From: Candidatus Poribacteria bacterium
GTDB taxonomy: Bacteria; Poribacteria; WGA-4E; WGA-3G
DNA length: 59,400 nucleotides
Assembly (NCBI GenBank): GCA_022827185.1
Contig: JAJDTM010000020.1
Location: 1 to 59,400, forward strand
Direction of reading: 5' to 3'
Both the position numbers and the translations under genes were made by a program. Below the pieces are notes generated by a model that saw only the letters and a program-made list of their open reading frames with translations, was not told where the DNA came from and searched no databases. How positions within the stretch are numbered: position 1 is the stretch's first letter; the number at the start of each line of letters is the position of its first letter. Shown in pieces: positions 49,497-58,865 of this stretch.

Positions 49497-51182
49497 CTAC
49501 ACGAGATTGTATGGCATTTGGCGGAAGGTGATGCCGAGCTGCTTTAAAGTCGCTTCAGTGAGTCGGGTGCCGCCACAATGGATAATCTTCATCCCATCAT
49601 GCCGTGGTAAGCGTTTTATCAGTTCTTCAGTGAGGATATCGTCACTGTTGAGTAGGTAGACACCGACCCCGTCTGCGCTGCCTAAAAAGGCGCGTTGACG
49701 TTTTTCATCGGTGGTGCAAGAATTATACGCGGGCCGATCTCCTTCTACAAGGGATAAGGCGATATCTACTGACATTGGGGTCCCTGTTTCCTTGAAAAAG
49801 AGTAACTGTGCCATCTCACTAAAGGGAATTTCCTGTTTTTCTAAGAAGGTTTCGCCGACGTGGTAATAAGAAAAAGTCCCTCCGGTGCCCCTATTAATGC
49901 CTCCAATGTTGAACTCATACTGTTGCTCATCGTTGTTCTCAAGGGTGGTCCCTTCACTGGCGCGTTGGAGACGGATAGCTGTAATCTCACGGGCTATCTT
50001 CGGTTCCAGTTCAACTAAGATGAATTGGCGGTTGCCACCATCTTCCTGATTCTGTTCTAATACAGCGTGCCCTGTTGTTCCGCTTCCGGCGAAAGAGTCG
50101 AGAACGATATCATTTTCACTACAAACCATGTTAATCAGATATTTTACTAATGAGATTGGTTTAGGATAATCAAACTTATCATTACCGATAATTTTCTCTA
50201 ATTCCTTATTTGCGTCCTCATTAGTCCCGACTCCACACTCATCTTTTGTGATTAAATTTGATGGGACTTTCGCTCGCTGGCTCTGTTGTCTTTCATAACG
50301 AATAGAAAACCGATCACTTTTTATGAGAAATAGCGTTCCACTTTTAACCTCGCGGGTAACTGTTTCTTGAGTCCACTTAAACTTGCCTTCCATTACCAAA
50401 TCACTTAAAAAGGCTCCATTTTCTACACGAACTTCTTTAATCAGTCGGATTCTGCCGTAATCATTTGGCTTATATACTCCATCTTTCAGGTTCACTCTAC
50501 TAAACGCTTCTTTTGGAAATTCAACTTGTCGAAGGGCATTCCCTTCGTTGAGTAACGGCATATCTCCGCCTTCTGTTTCCCCACCAAAGAGACTCAATTT
50601 TTTAGTTACTGATTTTCTATAACAAATTAGAGGCTCCATTTTCCGACGGACGGTTTTTGAGAGGAATGGAGAAGTTGCTGTTCGCATCCAAAAGAATTGA
50701 GCCGCGAAGTTCTCTTCCCCAAAAATTTCGTCCATGAGAATCCGAAGGTGATGAACTTCGTTATCATCAATAGTAATGAAAATCGCACCGTCGTCTCGAA
50801 GAAGTTGATGGAGGAGACAGAGGCGAGGATACATCATACAGAGCCACTTATCGTGTCGGGAGAGGTCTTCAGCGAGTTTACCAACGGTTTTACCGAGCCA
50901 TTTCTGAATTATTGGATTGTTCACATTATCATTATAGACCCAGTTTTCGTTACCAGTGTTGTAAGGCGGATCAATGAAGATGCATTTGACTTTACCAGCG
51001 TAGTAGGGTAGGAGTGCCTTGAGGGCAAGGAGGTTATCGCCTTCAATGAGGAGGTTACCAGTGCCGATCGGCTCATTTTCAGCTCCGAGGGAGCGATCTT
51101 GGTCGTGCGTAAGGGTGTGTATTGGCACTTCGTCGTGGTGGTTGATGACGGCTTCTTTTCCGATCCAGTTTAGTGTTGGCAT
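49497..51182 (-). CDS. Type III DNA methyltransferase, Mod subunit
   Basis: 561 residues from the ATG at 51182. The frame runs to 51242, but the family starts at LNWIGKEAVINHHDEVP. The catalytic motif IDPPYNTGNENW comes first, near residue 90, and the SAM-binding motif DSFAGSGTTG later, near residue 380: the beta-class order. Between them lies a variable region that should recognise the target. Mod methylates adenine and, with Res, makes the restriction complex. It is the first large gene of the operon. Confidence 0.9.
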   Translation of the reverse strand: MPTLNWIGKEAVINHHDEVPIHTLTHDQDRSLGAENEPIGTGNLLIEGDNLLALKALLPYYAGKVKCIFIDPPYNTGNENWVYNDNVNNPIIQKWLGKTVGKLAEDLSRHDKWLCMMYPRLCLLHQLLRDDGAIFITIDDNEVHHLRILMDEIFGEENFAAQFFWMRTATSPFLSKTVRRKMEPLICYRKSVTKKLSLFGGETEGGDMPLLNEGNALRQVEFPKEAFSRVNLKDGVYKPNDYGRIRLIKEVRVENGAFLSDLVMEGKFKWTQETVTREVKSGTLFLIKSDRFSIRYERQQSQRAKVPSNLITKDECGVGTNEDANKELEKIIGNDKFDYPKPISLVKYLINMVCSENDIVLDSFAGSGTTGHAVLEQNQEDGGNRQFILVELEPKIAREITAIRLQRASEGTTLENNDEQQYEFNIGGINRGTGGTFSYYHVGETFLEKQEIPFSEMAQLLFFKETGTPMSVDIALSLVEGDRPAYNSCTTDEKRQRAFLGSADGVGVYLLNSDDILTEELIKRLPRHDGMKIIHCGGTRLTEATLKQLGITFRQMPYNLV

Positions 51183-51269
51183 ATATACAGTGTCTTCATT
51201 ATCTTTATGGGTGCGGATAGGAACGGGATTCTGTCCGCACATCCGAAGTCTTTTGTAGCAGTGTTCCTT

Positions 51270-51503
51270 CTAATTTTCAACATCGCCAGGTTCTTCTGTC
51301 TGCTTACGCTTTTCGGGTGGCACATAATACGAGACAACTTTCATGCCTTTCCGTCTGCACTCTTCTTGAACCTCTCGCAAATGCGCGGAGAGTTCTTCGA
51401 CAGAGTTGAATCGGGCAGAAAGCTCCTCTTTTATCCGGTAGCATTCTTCAAGGATAGGATCCGTATAGTTTTCAAAATCTTCTTCTTTCATCAAGTTTAC
51501 CAT
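51270..51503 (-). CDS. Small hypothetical protein ahead of mod
   Basis: 77 residues from the ATG at 51503; ATG at 51491 or the frame start at 51548 are alternatives. It is mainly helical and acidic (TDPILEECYRIKEELSARF, then VEELSAHLREVQEECRR) and ends in a short strand VVSYYVPPE with a charged tail. Proteins starting DPILEE.. and about 70 residues long occur beside toxin-antitoxin and modification genes, often annotated as hypothetical. A role as antitoxin-like or Mod accessory protein cannot be read. It opens the operon and lies just under the 18-bp palindrome. Confidence 0.6.
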   Translation of the reverse strand: MVNLMKEEDFENYTDPILEECYRIKEELSARFNSVEELSAHLREVQEECRRKGMKVVSYYVPPEKRKQTEEPGDVEN

Positions 51504-51932
51504 AAATAACCCTACGAATTTTCTATTCCACTCAACGCAGCTTTGCATAGCACAGATACGAAAATTTCATAGTACTATGAAAAAATATGCAGTGGAAATT
51601 CTACCTAAACCCAGTAGTGGTATAGGTTTACGCTATTTTTCGGAATTCACCATTTTTTCGATTTACTATGAAATTATAGCACTACAAGCTACCTCGTATA
51701 GTAAAATCCACAATTATACAGCGTGTCTCATAAATAACCCGAGTTGCCGCCTTTTTATTCACATGGCACTCCGGAATCAACGGTATGAATGCCCTATGGC
51801 ATTCCCCGGGAGTGCGGGAGTTTGCATAAGCGATTTTCTATAGATATACCACCCCTCCGGGGTGAGGAAAGTGGATTGAAAACCTCATTGACCCTCCAAA
51901 ATCTGTTAGTAGCAAATTGAGTTATTTAATAA
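51504..51932. other. AT-rich regulatory region upstream of the mod operon
   Basis: About 430 bases with no convincing gene. It holds the palindrome at 51565-51582, a repeat of its half-site at 51665-51673, minus-strand TATAAT hexamers at 51678-51673 and 51718-51713 without good -35 partners, and a six-base-pair hairpin at 51850-51864. Confidence 0.45.
51565..51582. promoter_or_regulatory. 18-bp perfect palindrome, candidate operator of the mod operon
   Basis: TTTCATAGTACTATGAAA reads the same on both strands. It lies 62 bases before the ATG of the first gene. Its half-site ACTATGAAA recurs at 51665-51673 beside a TATAAT hexamer. A dimeric repressor, such as an antitoxin or R-M controller, could bind it; no classic controller gene is adjacent. 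Confidence 0.5.
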
Positions 51933-52247
51933 CTACATCTCTGTTAGTTTTGGAATGTGTTCATCCTCATAGTTCTTAATAAGCGTTCCAACGAAATGCA
52001 GTAAGGGTGCCAAAGAGTGATCTTCTTCGCCTACTATATCAAGCAGGTCATCCAGCCGTGCCGCAAGTTGTTGATATTCGGTTTCCGTTAATGGAGTGGG
52101 TCTATGCATCTCGTTTTTCGTCACAAGGTCGATTAAATCGCATAGTACTTTGACAAACGGTTGCAATGTGCTTTTGTCGCGCGGGCGAAAAGCAATAGGA
52201 GTTTCAATTGGAGACACATTTGGTGTTGTTTCCGTTTTGGGGTCCAT
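51933..52247 (-). CDS. HigA-N-like small protein without HTH domain
   Basis: 104 residues. The stretch PLTETEYQQLAARLDDLLDI, then LLHFVGTLIKNYEDEHIP, near residues 50-100, matches the conserved N-terminal region of HigA-type antitoxins, where TE.DY..AL.RI..L precedes ..L..LIE.YED..YP. In HigA an XRE helix-turn-helix follows; here the protein ends at once, after KLTEM. It may be a truncated antitoxin or a stand-alone regulator. No HigB toxin lies next to it. The N-terminal 40 residues look disordered. Confidence 0.5.
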   Translation of the reverse strand: MDPKTETTPNVSPIETPIAFRPRDKSTLQPFVKVLCDLIDLVTKNEMHRPTPLTETEYQQLAARLDDLLDIVGEEDHSLAPLLHFVGTLIKNYEDEHIPKLTEM

Positions 52248-52311
52248 TGGTTACCCCCTCCAATTTCCATATTTGTAAAAAAAGCAAATTTTCCAACATT
52301 CCCTTTAAATA

Positions 52312-53601
52312 TCAGGGCGCAGTAGGCGCATTAAGCACGGCATCTAGCTGATCCATTACTTTGTGGAAGGCTTCGACGTATAACCACATCAGCTCAAAAT
52401 CGTTGGGTGGGTTGACATCGAAGACGTAACAGTGAGAATCCATGAATTCAACGGATTTCGGATAGTCCTCTGTCTTGTATTCGACTGTCGAATTATTGCA
52501 TCGCCACGGACAGCCTGCGCCGTAACCGACTCGGTTCTGGAAGATCTCTTGAGATGGCACAGGTAGCCGCTGCCACTGTCCGGTCGGTACACCCTCTGCG
52601 CGGAGTGCTGCTTGCACCTTCTCACGTAAGGTTCTGGCAGGAATATCTAACCCTAACGCCTCTGGGTTAAAACCGATGACGTAGTTGTAATATACCGGTT
52701 CACATTCTTCTGGCGTGAAAGGTGTTTCGATGCCGTCAATTTCGCTGAGATGCATCGTGAGATAGTTACAATTTTCGATGCGCAGTGCGTTGTTCGCATC
52801 AAGTCGTTTGAGCTGACTCCGTATGAACGCTTGACTGAACATATCACCGCGATACATCCATCCAAGTCCGTAAGCGTTGTACTCCTGCTCCTCGCGTTCG
52901 CGTCCCGGCACGACGATCTCTCCGAAATACTGTAACAACGCCGCGCGTTTGTAAGTTTGCTCGTCATCTGTTGTGAACAATCCACCTTGGCAACCGCTGC
53001 TCAACGTTTTTGATGCTTGTGTGCTATAACCCGCGGCATCACCAAATGAACCGCAGAGTTTACCTTTATAGCGTGCACCGTGTGCTTGTGCAACGTCTTC
53101 AATAACTTTCAAATTGTGTTTTTGGGCAATGGCGAGAATCGGATCCATATCAGCCGGCATACCGTGAATATGCACCGGCATAATTGCGCGCGTTCTCTCG
53201 GTAATCTTTGCCTCAATCGCGTTTGGATCAATACAGTAAGTCACAGGGTCAATATCAACGAAAACGGGGATTCCGTTGTGATGGAGGACGGCTGCTGCCG
53301 TTGCCCAGAAGGTGAAGGCGGGAATGATAACCTCGTCACCCGGTTCAATACCGACCCCGGCGACACAGAGATGTAGTGCAGCGGTGCCGCTGTTAACTGG
53401 GATACAGTACCGAACCCCCATGTATTCTGCCCATTCGTTTGCCAGCCCTTCGGATTGGATGCGTTGTTGTTCGGTAATTCTTTCGGAAGCGATGACTTCG
53501 GCAATCGCGTCTCTATCGGATTCAGTAACCTGTGGCCACGGTTGAATCAACCCATCAGGAATCGTTCGTTTGCCACCGTGTATTGCGAGTTTCCCTGCCA
53601 T
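52312..53601 (-). CDS. DegT/DnrJ/EryC1/StrS family aminotransferase
   Basis: 429 residues with AAGGAG before the ATG. The fold-type I PLP site is clear: NSGTAALHLCVAGVGIEPGD near residue 69, PAFTFWATAAAVL, then VIEDVAQAHGARYKGKLCGS with the PLP Asp, and YSTQASKTLSSG with the catalytic Lys near residue 200. These enzymes aminate keto sugars for surface glycans or antibiotics. No sugar-nucleotide genes are adjacent. It lies 67 bases upstream of gltX on the other side, in the same direction. Confidence 0.88.
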   Translation of the reverse strand: MAGKLAIHGGKRTIPDGLIQPWPQVTESDRDAIAEVIASERITEQQRIQSEGLANEWAEYMGVRYCIPVNSGTAALHLCVAGVGIEPGDEVIIPAFTFWATAAAVLHHNGIPVFVDIDPVTYCIDPNAIEAKITERTRAIMPVHIHGMPADMDPILAIAQKHNLKVIEDVAQAHGARYKGKLCGSFGDAAGYSTQASKTLSSGCQGGLFTTDDEQTYKRAALLQYFGEIVVPGREREEQEYNAYGLGWMYRGDMFSQAFIRSQLKRLDANNALRIENCNYLTMHLSEIDGIETPFTPEECEPVYYNYVIGFNPEALGLDIPARTLREKVQAALRAEGVPTGQWQRLPVPSQEIFQNRVGYGAGCPWRCNNSTVEYKTEDYPKSVEFMDSHCYVFDVNPPNDFELMWLYVEAFHKVMDQLDAVLNAPTAP

Positions 53602-53668
53602 GAGTGTGCTCCTTGCGGTGGGCTTCCGCTGGTGAGGGTAATGAAGATTAAGAATTTATTGAAGATTT

Positions 53669-55174
53669 TTAGAGGTGCGCGATCGCTCTTGGGATTCGCT
53701 TTAAAACCTCGTCTCTGCCGAGCAGTATAACAATATCAAAGAGACTTGGTCCGAACGATGTCCCTGTCAGTGCGATCCGTAGTGCCTGCATCGCTGCGAC
53801 GCGTTTGATATCGTTCTCATCCGTGTATTTCCAAATTGCCGTTTCAACGGTTTCTATGTCGAACGTAGATATTTCTTCTAAAACCTTTAAGAGAGCCGTT
53901 AACATTTCACCGGTTTTCTCTCTCTTTTCGTCTGAACCGCCCCACCATTTTTTGACCGCTTTCGGTTCATATTCAAATGCATCGGTGAAGAAATAGCGAG
54001 TCTGTGGAATAATGTCTTGAAATGTTGTGAGGCGTTCACCGACCGCTTCCACAATATTTTCCAACCAATCGCGCTTCTCAGCCGCATTGATTAAGCCCTC
54101 TTCCTGCCAGAACGGGATCACAGCGTCTGTCCGTGCGGAAACGTCGAGTTCGCTTATATAGTGGGAGTTGAGCCATTCGAGTTTCTTAATATCAAAAACA
54201 CTACCACTTTTGCCGACGCGTTCGAGATCAAACTTCTCTATAAGTTCATCTACAGAGAATATCTCTTGTTTGTCATCGTAGGACCAGCCGAGTCTTGCGA
54301 CGAAATTCAGCATTGCTTCACGGAGGTACCCCTGCTCACGGTAGCGGTTAACAGCAACAAGGTCGCCGTGATGGCGTTTGCTGAGTTTCCTACCGCTATT
54401 ATCTAATACCAACGGAATGTGTGCAAATTGCGGAATATTTAAACCGAGAGCGTTTGCGATTATGATCTGTGTCGGCGTATTGTTGAGATGTTCTGTCCCG
54501 CGAATCACGTGCGTTATCTGCATCTCCACATCGTCGATAATTGAAGTCAGATTGTAGTTCGGCATCCCATTTGAACGGACAATCACCTCATCTTCGAGAG
54601 TCGCGGGATCAATATTTCGCGAACCGAGAATGAGATCGTCAACACGAATCGGTGTGTCCGGGATTTTTATGCGTACGGTCGGCTTCCTGCCTTCTGCAAT
54701 AAAGCGTTTCACGGCTTCTGATGACAAGTTTCGGCTCCGTCCATCATAAGAGCGGGTCTGTTTGTCAGCGCGCGCCTGCTCACGAATTTCCGCAAGTTCT
54801 TCAGGCGTGCAATAGCAGTGGTACGCGTTTCCACTCTCAAGCAACTGTGTAACGTAAGCGTCGTAGATGGCTTTACGTTCGGACTGCACATAAGGTCCAT
54901 AGGGGCCGCCTTTATCACCGCCTTCGTCCCACTCCAATCCCAACCACTTCAGCGCGGTATAGATTTCGTGCATGGATTCATCAGTGGAACGTGCTGTATC
55001 CGTATCATCAATTCGGAGAATGAACGTGCCGGTGTGATGTTTGGCAAATAGCCAATTGAAGAGCGCCGTGCGCGCGCCGCCGATATGTAAGAAACCAGTA
55101 GGCGAGGGTGCCATTCGGACTCGGACAGTCTCTGGTGCTACGGCACAACGGAGTGTGCCTGCTACTTTTTTCAT
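53669..55174 (-). CDS. gltX: Glutamyl-tRNA synthetase
   Basis: 501 residues from the ATG at 55174. This ATG shares its A and TG with the glnS stop (ATGA), so it is preferred over 55201. The class I site is seen in [20 protein letters not shown] and KLSKRHHGD, the HIGH and KMSKS motifs of GluRS. The Rossmann fold and C-terminal anticodon-binding helices complete a normal length. With glnS present it should charge only tRNA-Glu. It is translated together with glnS. Confidence 0.95.
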   Translation of the reverse strand: MKKVAGTLRCAVAPETVRVRMAPSPTGFLHIGGARTALFNWLFAKHHTGTFILRIDDTDTARSTDESMHEIYTALKWLGLEWDEGGDKGGPYGPYVQSERKAIYDAYVTQLLESGNAYHCYCTPEELAEIREQARADKQTRSYDGRSRNLSSEAVKRFIAEGRKPTVRIKIPDTPIRVDDLILGSRNIDPATLEDEVIVRSNGMPNYNLTSIIDDVEMQITHVIRGTEHLNNTPTQIIIANALGLNIPQFAHIPLVLDNSGRKLSKRHHGDLVAVNRYREQGYLREAMLNFVARLGWSYDDKQEIFSVDELIEKFDLERVGKSGSVFDIKKLEWLNSHYISELDVSARTDAVIPFWQEEGLINAAEKRDWLENIVEAVGERLTTFQDIIPQTRYFFTDAFEYEPKAVKKWWGGSDEKREKTGEMLTALLKVLEEISTFDIETVETAIWKYTDENDIKRVAAMQALRIALTGTSFGPSLFDIVILLGRDEVLKRIPRAIAHL

Positions 55175-56889
55175 TTCTGCCCCTTCTGGATTTTTGCCCA
55201 AGTATCTCTTAGCGGTACTGTACGATTGAAGACCAATTTCTCTGGTGTTGTATCTGAATCAACGCAAAAATAACCCATCCGTAGGAATTGGTACCGACTT
55301 TCAGGTGGTGCGTCAACGAGGCTCGGTTCAACTTTGCAATTGTTTAGGATCTCTAAAGAGTTCGGATTGAGGAACTGTATCCAGTCTTCGCCTTCTATCC
55401 CGCTTTCGGGTTCGCGTTCTGTAAAGAGTGCATCATAGAGCCGGACTTCGGCATCAACAGCGTGTTCAGCAGAGACCCAATGCAGTGTGCCTCGGACCTT
55501 GCGTCCATCTTCAGACCAACCGCCACGTGTTTCTGGGTCATAGGTACAATGAATCTCAACGATTTCGCCTGTGTTTTCATCTTTAACAACCCGTTCGCAC
55601 TGGATATAATAAGCGTGTTTCAGTCGGACTTCCCGTCCGGGTGCCAATCTAAAGAATTTTCGAGGTGGATCTTCCATAAAATCTTCGCGTTCGATATAAA
55701 TTTCGCGTGAAAACGGGACTTTTCGCGTGCCTGCGTTCTCATCTTCCGGATTGTTTTCAGCATCAAACATCTCGACTTGCTCCTCTGGGTAATTGTCGAT
55801 GATGACCTTAACCGGATCAAGAACAGCCATGACGCGTGGTGCGCGGCGGTTCAGATCATCCCGGAGCGAATACTCAAGCTGCCCCATTTCAATGAGATTA
55901 TCAGCCTTTGAAACACCGATACGGTTGCAAAAATCTCGGATCGCCTCAGGTGTGTAGCCGCGTCGGCGCATGCCTGCGAGCGTCGGCATTCTTGGATCAT
56001 CCCAACCGCTGACATGCCCGCCTTCTACCAGGACCCGAAGTTTCCGTTTGCCGAGGACAGTATAGGTGAGATTCAGTCGAGCGAATTCAATCTGCCGAGG
56101 TCGATAGATTTCCAGTTCTTCTAAAAACCAGTCGTAGAGGGGACGGTGATCCTCAAATTGGACATCACATAACGAATGTGTTATACCCTCAATTGAATCG
56201 GATTGCCCGTGCGTGAAATCATAAGTTGGATAGATACACCATTTGTCGCCATGGCGATGGTGGTGTGCACGTAAGATGCGATACATCACAGGATCGCGCA
56301 TATTTAAATTCGGACTTGACATATCAATTTTTGCCCGAAGTGTGCGGGAACCGTCTGGAAACTCACCGTTACGCATCCCTTGGAACAACGTCAGATTTTC
56401 TTCAACCGACCGGTCGCGATAAGGACTGTTTGTCCCGGGTTTGACCAAGGTGCCACGATAAGTACGCGTTTCGTCTGCTGTCAGATCGCAGACGTAAGCC
56501 TTTCCTTTCTCTACGAGTTTGACTGCGTATCCATAGAGCGTCTCAAAATAGTCAGAAGCGTGGTATTCTCGATCTTTCCAATCGAATCCGAGCCAGTGGA
56601 CATCGCGCTTGATCGCCTCTACGTACTCGCTCTCTTCTGTGATAGGGTTACTATCGTCAAATCTTAAATTGTAAAGTCCACCATAATTTTCGGCGGTGCC
56701 GAAACTGATACAGATAGCTTTGGCGTGCCCGATATGAAGGTAGCCGCTCGGTTCTGGTGGGAACCGGGTATGCACCCTGCCCTCATATCTATTGGTCTTG
56801 AGGTCTTTCTCAATTTCTTGACGGATAAAGTTTGTGTCGGAGGCGTTGTTAACGTTTTCTTCTTTTAAATGGGGATCTGAATGCTTCAT
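55171..56889 (-). CDS. glnS: Glutaminyl-tRNA synthetase
   Basis: 572 residues. [20 protein letters not shown] gives the HIGH motif. GlnRS-type features follow: [40 protein letters not shown] and [19 protein letters not shown]. The KMSKS loop reads [11 protein letters not shown], where most GlnRS have VMSKRKL, so Ser is replaced by Gly. The C-terminal anticodon-binding barrels are complete. The enzyme attaches Gln to its tRNA directly, and overlaps gltX by four bases. A strong promoter lies upstream. Confidence 0.95.
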   Translation of the reverse strand: MKHSDPHLKEENVNNASDTNFIRQEIEKDLKTNRYEGRVHTRFPPEPSGYLHIGHAKAICISFGTAENYGGLYNLRFDDSNPITEESEYVEAIKRDVHWLGFDWKDREYHASDYFETLYGYAVKLVEKGKAYVCDLTADETRTYRGTLVKPGTNSPYRDRSVEENLTLFQGMRNGEFPDGSRTLRAKIDMSSPNLNMRDPVMYRILRAHHHRHGDKWCIYPTYDFTHGQSDSIEGITHSLCDVQFEDHRPLYDWFLEELEIYRPRQIEFARLNLTYTVLGKRKLRVLVEGGHVSGWDDPRMPTLAGMRRRGYTPEAIRDFCNRIGVSKADNLIEMGQLEYSLRDDLNRRAPRVMAVLDPVKVIIDNYPEEQVEMFDAENNPEDENAGTRKVPFSREIYIEREDFMEDPPRKFFRLAPGREVRLKHAYYIQCERVVKDENTGEIVEIHCTYDPETRGGWSEDGRKVRGTLHWVSAEHAVDAEVRLYDALFTEREPESGIEGEDWIQFLNPNSLEILNNCKVEPSLVDAPPESRYQFLRMGYFCVDSDTTPEKLVFNRTVPLRDTWAKIQKGQK

Positions 56890-56995
56890 ATCTTTGTTGT
56901 ACCGATCAATATATCTATCGTGTTTTGGGCATATTACAGAGACTTCCGCTCTTAGAGAGCGGTATGTCTAAAGGGGTTGGAACATGTGTTAATAT

Positions 56996-57024
56996 ATTAT
57001 ACCCGCAAAACGCGGTAAAGTCAA
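56996..57024 (-). promoter_or_regulatory. Sigma70 promoter of glnS-gltX
   Basis: On the minus strand TTGACT (57024-57019) and TATAAT (57001-56996) are 17 bases apart: one mismatch from full consensus. The leader to the glnS ATG is about 100 bases. Confidence 0.8.
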
Positions 57025-57051
57025 GATTTCATCGTTAGCGCAAAGTCAGAA

Positions 57052-57100
57052 GATCGCGAGCGACAGGAACACCCCGGCAAAAACACTCGCTCCTACAAAA
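57052..57100. repeat. Dispersed repeat R4-like, copy 2
   Basis: ATCGCGAGC followed some 25 bases later by CTCGCTCCTACA, the same framing words as the hairpin at 10199-10223, where they are adjacent. A looser match, reversed, is seen at 9387-9416. Confidence 0.45.
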
Positions 57101-57136
57101 GATTGATGATACTGAAGATGTTGCAGTCATAGGTAC

Positions 57137-57156
57137 CCACAACCTAAAGGTTGGGG
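57137..57156 (-). repeat. Right-end hairpin of the IS200/IS605 element
   Basis: CAACCT and AGGTTG arms pair around AA, with two more G-C pairs after one mismatch. In related elements the TnpA enzyme recognises such a hairpin, and the TnpB guide RNA is transcribed from the DNA between the tnpB stop and this end. Confidence 0.65.
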
Positions 57157-57240
57157 CTTGTGCTTCCTCGCGACTGCGGTTTTCTCAGAGAGTCCACCGG
57201 CTGACTGTCGCTCCACTTTAGGCAGCCAAGCCTGCCCGTT
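57157..57240 (-). ncRNA. Predicted TnpB guide RNA (omega/reRNA) scaffold region
   Basis: Placement is by analogy: in IS200/IS605 elements the 3' end of tnpB and the following noncoding stretch to the element end encode the scaffold, and bases beyond the element supply the guide. Here 60 bases lie between the tnpB stop (57218) and the hairpin. The exact ends cannot be read. Confidence 0.4.
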
Positions 57241-58330
57241 TGATATTGATCGCAGCATTGATGTCTCTGTCGTGGTGTGAACCACATTCGGGACACGTCC
57301 ACTGTCTATCTGAAAGAGAGAGTTCTTCGTTATGGTAGCCACAATCACTACAAGGCTTTGTCGTGGCAGTCCATTGATTGATTTTTTCAAAGGTTTTACC
57401 GTGCTTAGCACACTTTTGTTCGAGTATCTGTAGAAACTGATAAAAAGCATGGTCAGAAACTTTACGACCCCAGAGGCGTTTCATGCCATCAAGATTCAGT
57501 GTCTCAAAAATGAGTGTGTCAAACTCTGTGCAAAGTTCAGTCGCAAGTTTCCATTGCCAATCTGCTCTTTGTCTGGCAACTTTTCTATGGTGTCTTGCCA
57601 AAGCACGACACGCACGATACCAATTGCCGGAACCTTTGACTTTACGGCTGAGTGCCTTGCTGAGAGATCGCAACGTTTTCAGTGATTGTTTGAAGAACTG
57701 CGGAGATTCTATCTTATTGCCTGCGTCGCTGGTTAGGAATGTTTTGTTTCCGTAATCAAACCCTGCGCTCTTACCCGTCTTAGGTTTGGGTTCGGAATCA
57801 TCAACATTCTCACATGAAAAGCATATCCAGTAGTCGCCGCACTTATCGCGTTTGATGGTAATCGTCTTGATTAGACCTTTGATTTCACGGTGTTTATGGA
57901 AGGAAAACCATGTGTCTATACAGTTGATTTTGATACGATTGCCTTGAAGTTCGTAACCCGCTTGTGTGAACGTCATGGAGTTGTACTTGTGGCGAGGTTG
58001 TATTTTCGGTCTACCCACTTTACGCCTCGTTTTACCCGCTTTTCGGTCTTTGATATTATCAAGAAAAGCACCTTGCGATTTACCATAACGCAGCACAACG
58101 TCTTGCACAACTTGACTCGGCAAGGCTGCCCAATGCGGTTTTGTCCGCTTTTTGAGTTTGGTAACGTGTGCTTTCAAACGATATGCTGATAGGTTTTTAC
58201 CGAACATGCGATAATACCTACGTGCAAGTAGCAGGATATGCAGATGGATGCCCCACATATCGTCAAGCATATTACCAATCTTGATCGTATTAGATTGGTT
58301 CTGAAGTTTGAATTTACGTGCTTTTCTCAT
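57218..58330 (-). CDS. tnpB: TnpB, RNA-guided nuclease of IS200/IS605 (OrfB)
   Basis: 370 residues. The N-terminal helical part is followed by the RuvC-like nuclease. KSAGFDYGNKTFLTSD holds the first Asp near residue 188, LIFETLNLDGMKR the Glu, and HHDRDINAAINI the last Asp near residue 355. A zinc ribbon with CSDCG and CPECG sits between the last two. All catalytic residues are kept. TnpB proteins cut DNA guided by an RNA from the element's end and help the IS persist. It overlaps tnpA by four bases (ATGA). Confidence 0.93.
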   Translation of the reverse strand: MRKARKFKLQNQSNTIKIGNMLDDMWGIHLHILLLARRYYRMFGKNLSAYRLKAHVTKLKKRTKPHWAALPSQVVQDVVLRYGKSQGAFLDNIKDRKAGKTRRKVGRPKIQPRHKYNSMTFTQAGYELQGNRIKINCIDTWFSFHKHREIKGLIKTITIKRDKCGDYWICFSCENVDDSEPKPKTGKSAGFDYGNKTFLTSDAGNKIESPQFFKQSLKTLRSLSKALSRKVKGSGNWYRACRALARHHRKVARQRADWQWKLATELCTEFDTLIFETLNLDGMKRLWGRKVSDHAFYQFLQILEQKCAKHGKTFEKINQWTATTKPCSDCGYHNEELSLSDRQWTCPECGSHHDRDINAAINIKRAGLAA

Positions 58331-58746
58331 TGTCCGCTTTGACTTTCAATATAGTCTTTTATGACTTGCAGAGTGACACCACCACATGAACTCACAAACT
58401 TTGAACGTGTCCAAAGTGAAGGCAGACGACTTTTGAGAGACGGATATTCTTCTCGCAAAACTTTAGAAGTATAGCTTTTGATTTTGCCAACGATTTTGTC
58501 TATAGAATCTGTAGGGGGTATCTCAATAAGTAAGTGAACATGTTCTTGTTGTGTTTCAACTTCACGGATTTCATAACCATACTCGGTCTCTTTTTCGCGT
58601 ATCAGTTGTTTCAAACGACCTTGTATTTGAGTATCCAAAACCTTGCGGCGATATTTGGTACACCAAATCACGTGATATTGACAGCTATAGATTGTTTTGT
58701 TTATCGTTCGGTAATTACGCTTTTTATTAGAGATTTTGAGTGGCAT
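58327..58746 (-). CDS. tnpA: TnpA, Y1 HUH transposase of IS200/IS605
   Basis: 139 residues. The HUH metal motif is in QQEHVHLLIEIPP near residue 68. The catalytic Tyr is in LQVIKDYIESQSG near the C-terminus. The N-terminal CQYHVIWCTKYRRKVL is typical. The enzyme cuts and joins single-stranded DNA at the element's hairpin ends. No frameshift or stop interrupts it. It is translated ahead of tnpB, which it overlaps by four bases. Confidence 0.94.
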   Translation of the reverse strand: MPLKISNKKRNYRTINKTIYSCQYHVIWCTKYRRKVLDTQIQGRLKQLIREKETEYGYEIREVETQQEHVHLLIEIPPTDSIDKIVGKIKSYTSKVLREEYPSLKSRLPSLWTRSKFVSSCGGVTLQVIKDYIESQSGQ

Positions 58747-58845
58747 AATATCTTACCTTTCTATGAGAGTGTATAGTACATTATACCACATTCTGATTAG
58801 ATTGTCAAATTCATTTTCAATAACAGCTTTGGTTTCCGTCTACAT

Positions 58846-58865
58846 CCCCAAGCTAAAGCATGGGG
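58846..58865 (-). repeat. Left-end hairpin of the IS200/IS605 element
   Basis: CCCCA and TGGGG arms with inner GCT/AGC pairs around AA, interrupted by one A-A mismatch. It lies about 100 bases upstream of tnpA, as the subterminal left-end hairpins of this family do. Confidence 0.65.

Larger units (their letters stand above)
56890..57217. other. Region between glnS and the IS200/IS605 element
   Basis: It contains the glnS promoter (56996-57024) and an R4-like repeat (57052-57100). From 57131 it contains the right end of the insertion element. The frame across 57127-57450 on the minus strand is a shadow of tnpB and its 3' RNA region. Confidence 0.5.

Noticed and set aside
51577..51843. An 88-codon plus-strand frame upstream of mod
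   Set aside because: It crosses AT-rich regulatory DNA, starts on the candidate operator and has no recognisable domain or ribosome site.
57127..57450. A 107-codon minus-strand frame over the tnpB end
   Set aside because: It is a second frame over the tnpB 3' end and the presumed guide-RNA region.
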